Shown piece by piece: positions 55,705 through 57,524 of a stretch of DNA of 57,524 bases. The DNA comes from an uncultured Clostridia bacterium. Its GTDB lineage: Bacteria; Bacillota; Clostridia; Oscillospirales; Acutalibacteraceae. A model generated the notes under the pieces. That model saw only the letters and a program-made list of their open reading frames with translations. It was not told where the DNA came from and did no database searches. How positions within the stretch are numbered: position 1 is the first letter of the stretch; every line of letters begins with the position of its first letter. The DNA lies in contig CANQVS010000013.1 in NCBI GenBank assembly GCA_947627345.1, forward strand, positions 1 to 57,524. Reading direction: 5' to 3'. The translations under genes and the position numbers were made by a program.

Positions 55705-57524
55705 TTACCTTACTCTAACCTTAATCTTAGCCGTTACGCCGTTTTGAGCGTACGCGTAAATATAACACGTACCCTTCTTCTTGGCTTTAATCTTACCCTT
55801 ACTTGAAACAGTCGCAATAGATTTATTTGATGACTCAAACGCAATCTTGCGGTGTTTCTTAACCTTGAGTTTCTTACTCTCGGCTTTAAGTTTGGTCTTG
55901 ATTGTAAAGGTTTTGCCCTTCTTTATTGTCTTTGTACTCTTAGAGTTTGTGATTATAACCTTTTTGGTATTACCTACTTTTCCGCCCTTTGTCGCTACAT
56001 GGATAGTCTTGGAGGTAGCAACTACCTTGCCGTTTTTATCCAAAGCTACTACGAGGAACTTGTAATACTTACCTTTCTTGAGTTTATTATAGGTAAATGA
56101 TTTTTTTGTCGTAATCTTAATTCTCTTGTAGAGTTTACCGCATCGGTTGCCGTAAATCACAAATTTTTTAGTTTTTCCGGGTTTCTTAAAGGATATCTTA
56201 ATAGAATTCTTCGTTGTTTTGCTATTCTTAACCTGAAGAAGATTAAATGTACTACCCTTGGGGTCTTTATCATTCTTAGATTTAATGATAGTCTGTTCGG
56301 CCTTTTTACCGTCCGTACCCGCTCCAATGTTCAAAGCAAGCTTTGGAATCGTTCTTGTTTCCTTATAAAAACACTTTGAGCAACTCCTCGTCTGCTCGCC
56401 TTTCGCTTTGTCGGTTGGTTCTTTTGTCGTTTTCCAACTGCCAAAGCTATGACCTGTAGCCTTAATATCACGAGTTTCTTTCTTTTGGCATACTGAGCAG
56501 GTGCGTGTTTCCGTTCCGTTCTCAGTGCAGGTTGGTGCTTTAGTTTGAATCCAACTGCCATAGGTATGGTTATCGTTCTTTGCTATAGCTTCGTTCTTGG
56601 TCGCACCGCAATTGTCAAGACAGGTATAGAGCATATTGCCCGTTTCATTGCAGTTCGGGGCTTTTGTCTGTTGACCGCTGTCCCAACGGTGCGCTCTTGT
56701 TTCAACATTACCGCAGACTGAACATATGCAAGTATGATTTTCGTCGTCCTTTTTGATATAGGAGTCGTAAGAATGAGTCGCACAATTGATTTTAACGGAT
56801 TGTGACGATGTTAAGTTTATAATTTCGTTTGAACCGTTTACAGCAACAACCTTGACGCTTACCGTCTGCATATCAACGGAGGCTGTTTTCGCCTTTAATA
56901 CGATTTTAATCAAATCCCCGTTAACATCTGACGGCTTTTCATATGTCAGTACGCCGTTGTTGTTTTCAAGATTAAAATCTTTCGTGGAATAATCGGTTTT
57001 TAACCAATCGCCCGATACAATCTCAAAATTATCGCCGTATGTTACATCAACTTTGACCGAGGTAACATCGCTGTTACATCCGCTGACATTCACGGTAAAC
57101 TCAATATTACCGTCAACCGTTGCGGTCGTTGCGCCGTTAAGGGTGACAACGGTATTGTCAGGCTTTGTTTGAACTGTAAGCGCCTCGCTCTTATCGGAAG
57201 CGTATTGAGTATCGGTTTCTTTCATTCTCTGATAGAAACTGTATTCCGTGTTCGGCTCTAAGTCGGTAAATTCGGGGCTGTCCTGCCATATGATACCGTC
57301 TTTACTGTACTCGCAACCGACAACCGCCTTTAATGTAACACTTCTGTCAGTTACAGTTTCAACTGTTGGTTTAGCAGGTGCTGAAACTGCGGACTTTTTG
57401 GTGGTTACCGTAAGCGCCTCGCTCTTATCGGAAGCATATTGAGTATTGGTTTCTTTCATTCTCTGATAGAAACTGTATTCCGTGTTCGGCTCTAAGTCGG
57501 TAAATTCGGGGCTGTCCTGCCATA
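55705..57524 (-). CDS. Repetitive cell-surface protein, partial (start beyond window)
   Basis: At least 605 residues; the frame is open to the window edge, so the N-terminus and any signal peptide are missing. From the N-terminal side: near-identical 78-residue modules with WQDSPEFTDLEPNTEYSFYQ, a cohesin-like beta-sandwich (VTSVKVDVTYGDNFEIVSGD), about three CxxC repeats (HTCICSVCGNVETRAH, TRTCSVCQKKETRD, TRSCSKCFYKETRT), an FN3-like segment, and a C-terminal Big_2-like domain (FESSNKSIATVSSKGKIKAK). No sortase motif ends it. Likely an adhesion or scaffold protein. An internal Met at 57459 is inside a repeat and is not the start. Confidence 0.85.
   Translation of the reverse strand, partial: WQDSPEFTDLEPNTEYSFYQRMKETNTQYASDKSEALTVTTKKSAVSAPAKPTVETVTDRSVTLKAVVGCEYSKDGIIWQDSPEFTDLEPNTEYSFYQRMKETDTQYASDKSEALTVQTKPDNTVVTLNGATTATVDGNIEFTVNVSGCNSDVTSVKVDVTYGDNFEIVSGDWLKTDYSTKDFNLENNNGVLTYEKPSDVNGDLIKIVLKAKTASVDMQTVSVKVVAVNGSNEIINLTSSQSVKINCATHSYDSYIKKDDENHTCICSVCGNVETRAHRWDSGQQTKAPNCNETGNMLYTCLDNCGATKNEAIAKNDNHTYGSWIQTKAPTCTENGTETRTCSVCQKKETRDIKATGHSFGSWKTTKEPTDKAKGEQTRSCSKCFYKETRTIPKLALNIGAGTDGKKAEQTIIKSKNDKDPKGSTFNLLQVKNSKTTKNSIKISFKKPGKTKKFVIYGNRCGKLYKRIKITTKKSFTYNKLKKGKYYKFLVVALDKNGKVVATSKTIHVATKGGKVGNTKKVIITNSKSTKTIKKGKTFTIKTKLKAESKKLKVKKHRKIAFESSNKSIATVSSKGKIKAKKKGTCYIYAYAQNGVTAKIKVRVR
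57176..57290 (-). repeat. 115-bp repeat, copy 1
   Basis: The segment recurs at 57410-57524 with only two differing bases, 234 bp (78 codons) apart. It encodes the same surface-protein module. The second copy is cut by the window edge, so more copies may follow. Confidence 0.95.
57410..57524 (-). repeat. 115-bp repeat, copy 2 (to window edge)
   Basis: Matches 57176-57290 with two substitutions (gcAtattg for gcGtattg and atTgg for atCgg). Such high identity between modules points to recent duplication or gene conversion, and to a protein whose length may vary among strains. Confidence 0.95.

Noticed and set aside
57450..57459. Start of the surface protein at the internal Met near 57459
   Set aside because: The frame is open to the window edge and the Met lies inside a repeated module, so the true start is outside.

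Overview
The window reads as chromosome of a low-GC, endospore-forming Clostridia bacterium, most like the Ruminococcus/Oscillospiraceae gut group. The reasons are the complete spoIIIAA-AH operon, spoIIR, AddAB instead of RecBCD, a CIRCE-controlled groESL, an indolepyruvate oxidoreductase/PaaK/ACT cluster, and phosphocholine and surface-protein genes typical of gut Firmicutes. Family placement is inference from gene content. No rRNA is present, and there is one tRNA.

Layout. (1) 1-4.9 kb is one end of an integrative, probably mobilizable element: RepA-like ATPase, MobC-like protein, tyrosine integrase, excisionase, a divergent XRE repressor and a PD-(D/E)xK nuclease with an EVE/PUA-like tail. 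It abuts the 3' end of guaA, a known integration hotspot. (2) 4.9-11.5 kb, minus strand: a purine operon purC-purF-purB-purA-guaA. (3) 11.7-13.2 kb: tRNA-Leu(CAA) with promoter and terminator, a structured intergenic element, and a plus-strand pyrB carrying a C-terminal zinc-ribbon tail like that of PyrI. (4) 13.2-26.2 kb, minus strand: sugar transferase and O-antigen-ligase-like protein, a LURP-one-like protein, Lrp regulator with aminotransferase, ispE, spoIIR and addBA. (5) 26.2-28.6 kb: a candidate orphan small RNA, a DUF1292 gene, 6S RNA, gpsA and a flavodoxin. (6) 28.6-30.7 kb: groESL under CIRCE. (7) 30.8-35.9 kb: an amidohydrolase diverging from iorA-iorB-paaK-ACT. (8) 35.9-42 kb, minus strand: nusB, TsaD-like paralogue, xseA, dnaE. 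(9) 42.1-47.5 kb: phosphocholine cassette licC-licA fusion, tarI-like, licD and a degenerate LicD-like gene. (10) 47.5-52.2 kb: spoIIIAA-AH. (11) 52.2-55.4 kb: ligA, an HD protein and a YwlG-family protein. (12) 55.4-57.5 kb: a small ORF near a possible IS end, then a repetitive surface protein cut by the window edge.

The genes form coherent modules. Purine synthesis runs from SAICAR synthetase to both AMP and GMP branches. Two parts of the mother-cell/forespore signalling pathway are here: SpoIIR, which triggers sigma-E activation, and the SpoIIIA channel, normally made under sigma-E. The lic cassette would activate choline and attach it to a surface polymer. IorAB and PaaK would interconvert aryl-pyruvates, aryl-acetyl-CoA and aryl-acetates for fermentation of aromatic amino acids.

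The most interesting items are the nuclease cargo of the guaA island, the ATCase with only the zinc part of PyrI, the degenerate LicD beside an intact one, the orphan small RNA at 26.3 kb, and two unusual sporulation-gene starts: the spoIIR SD inside a terminator hairpin and a possibly leaderless spoIIIAA. No CRISPR array and no complete insertion sequence was seen.
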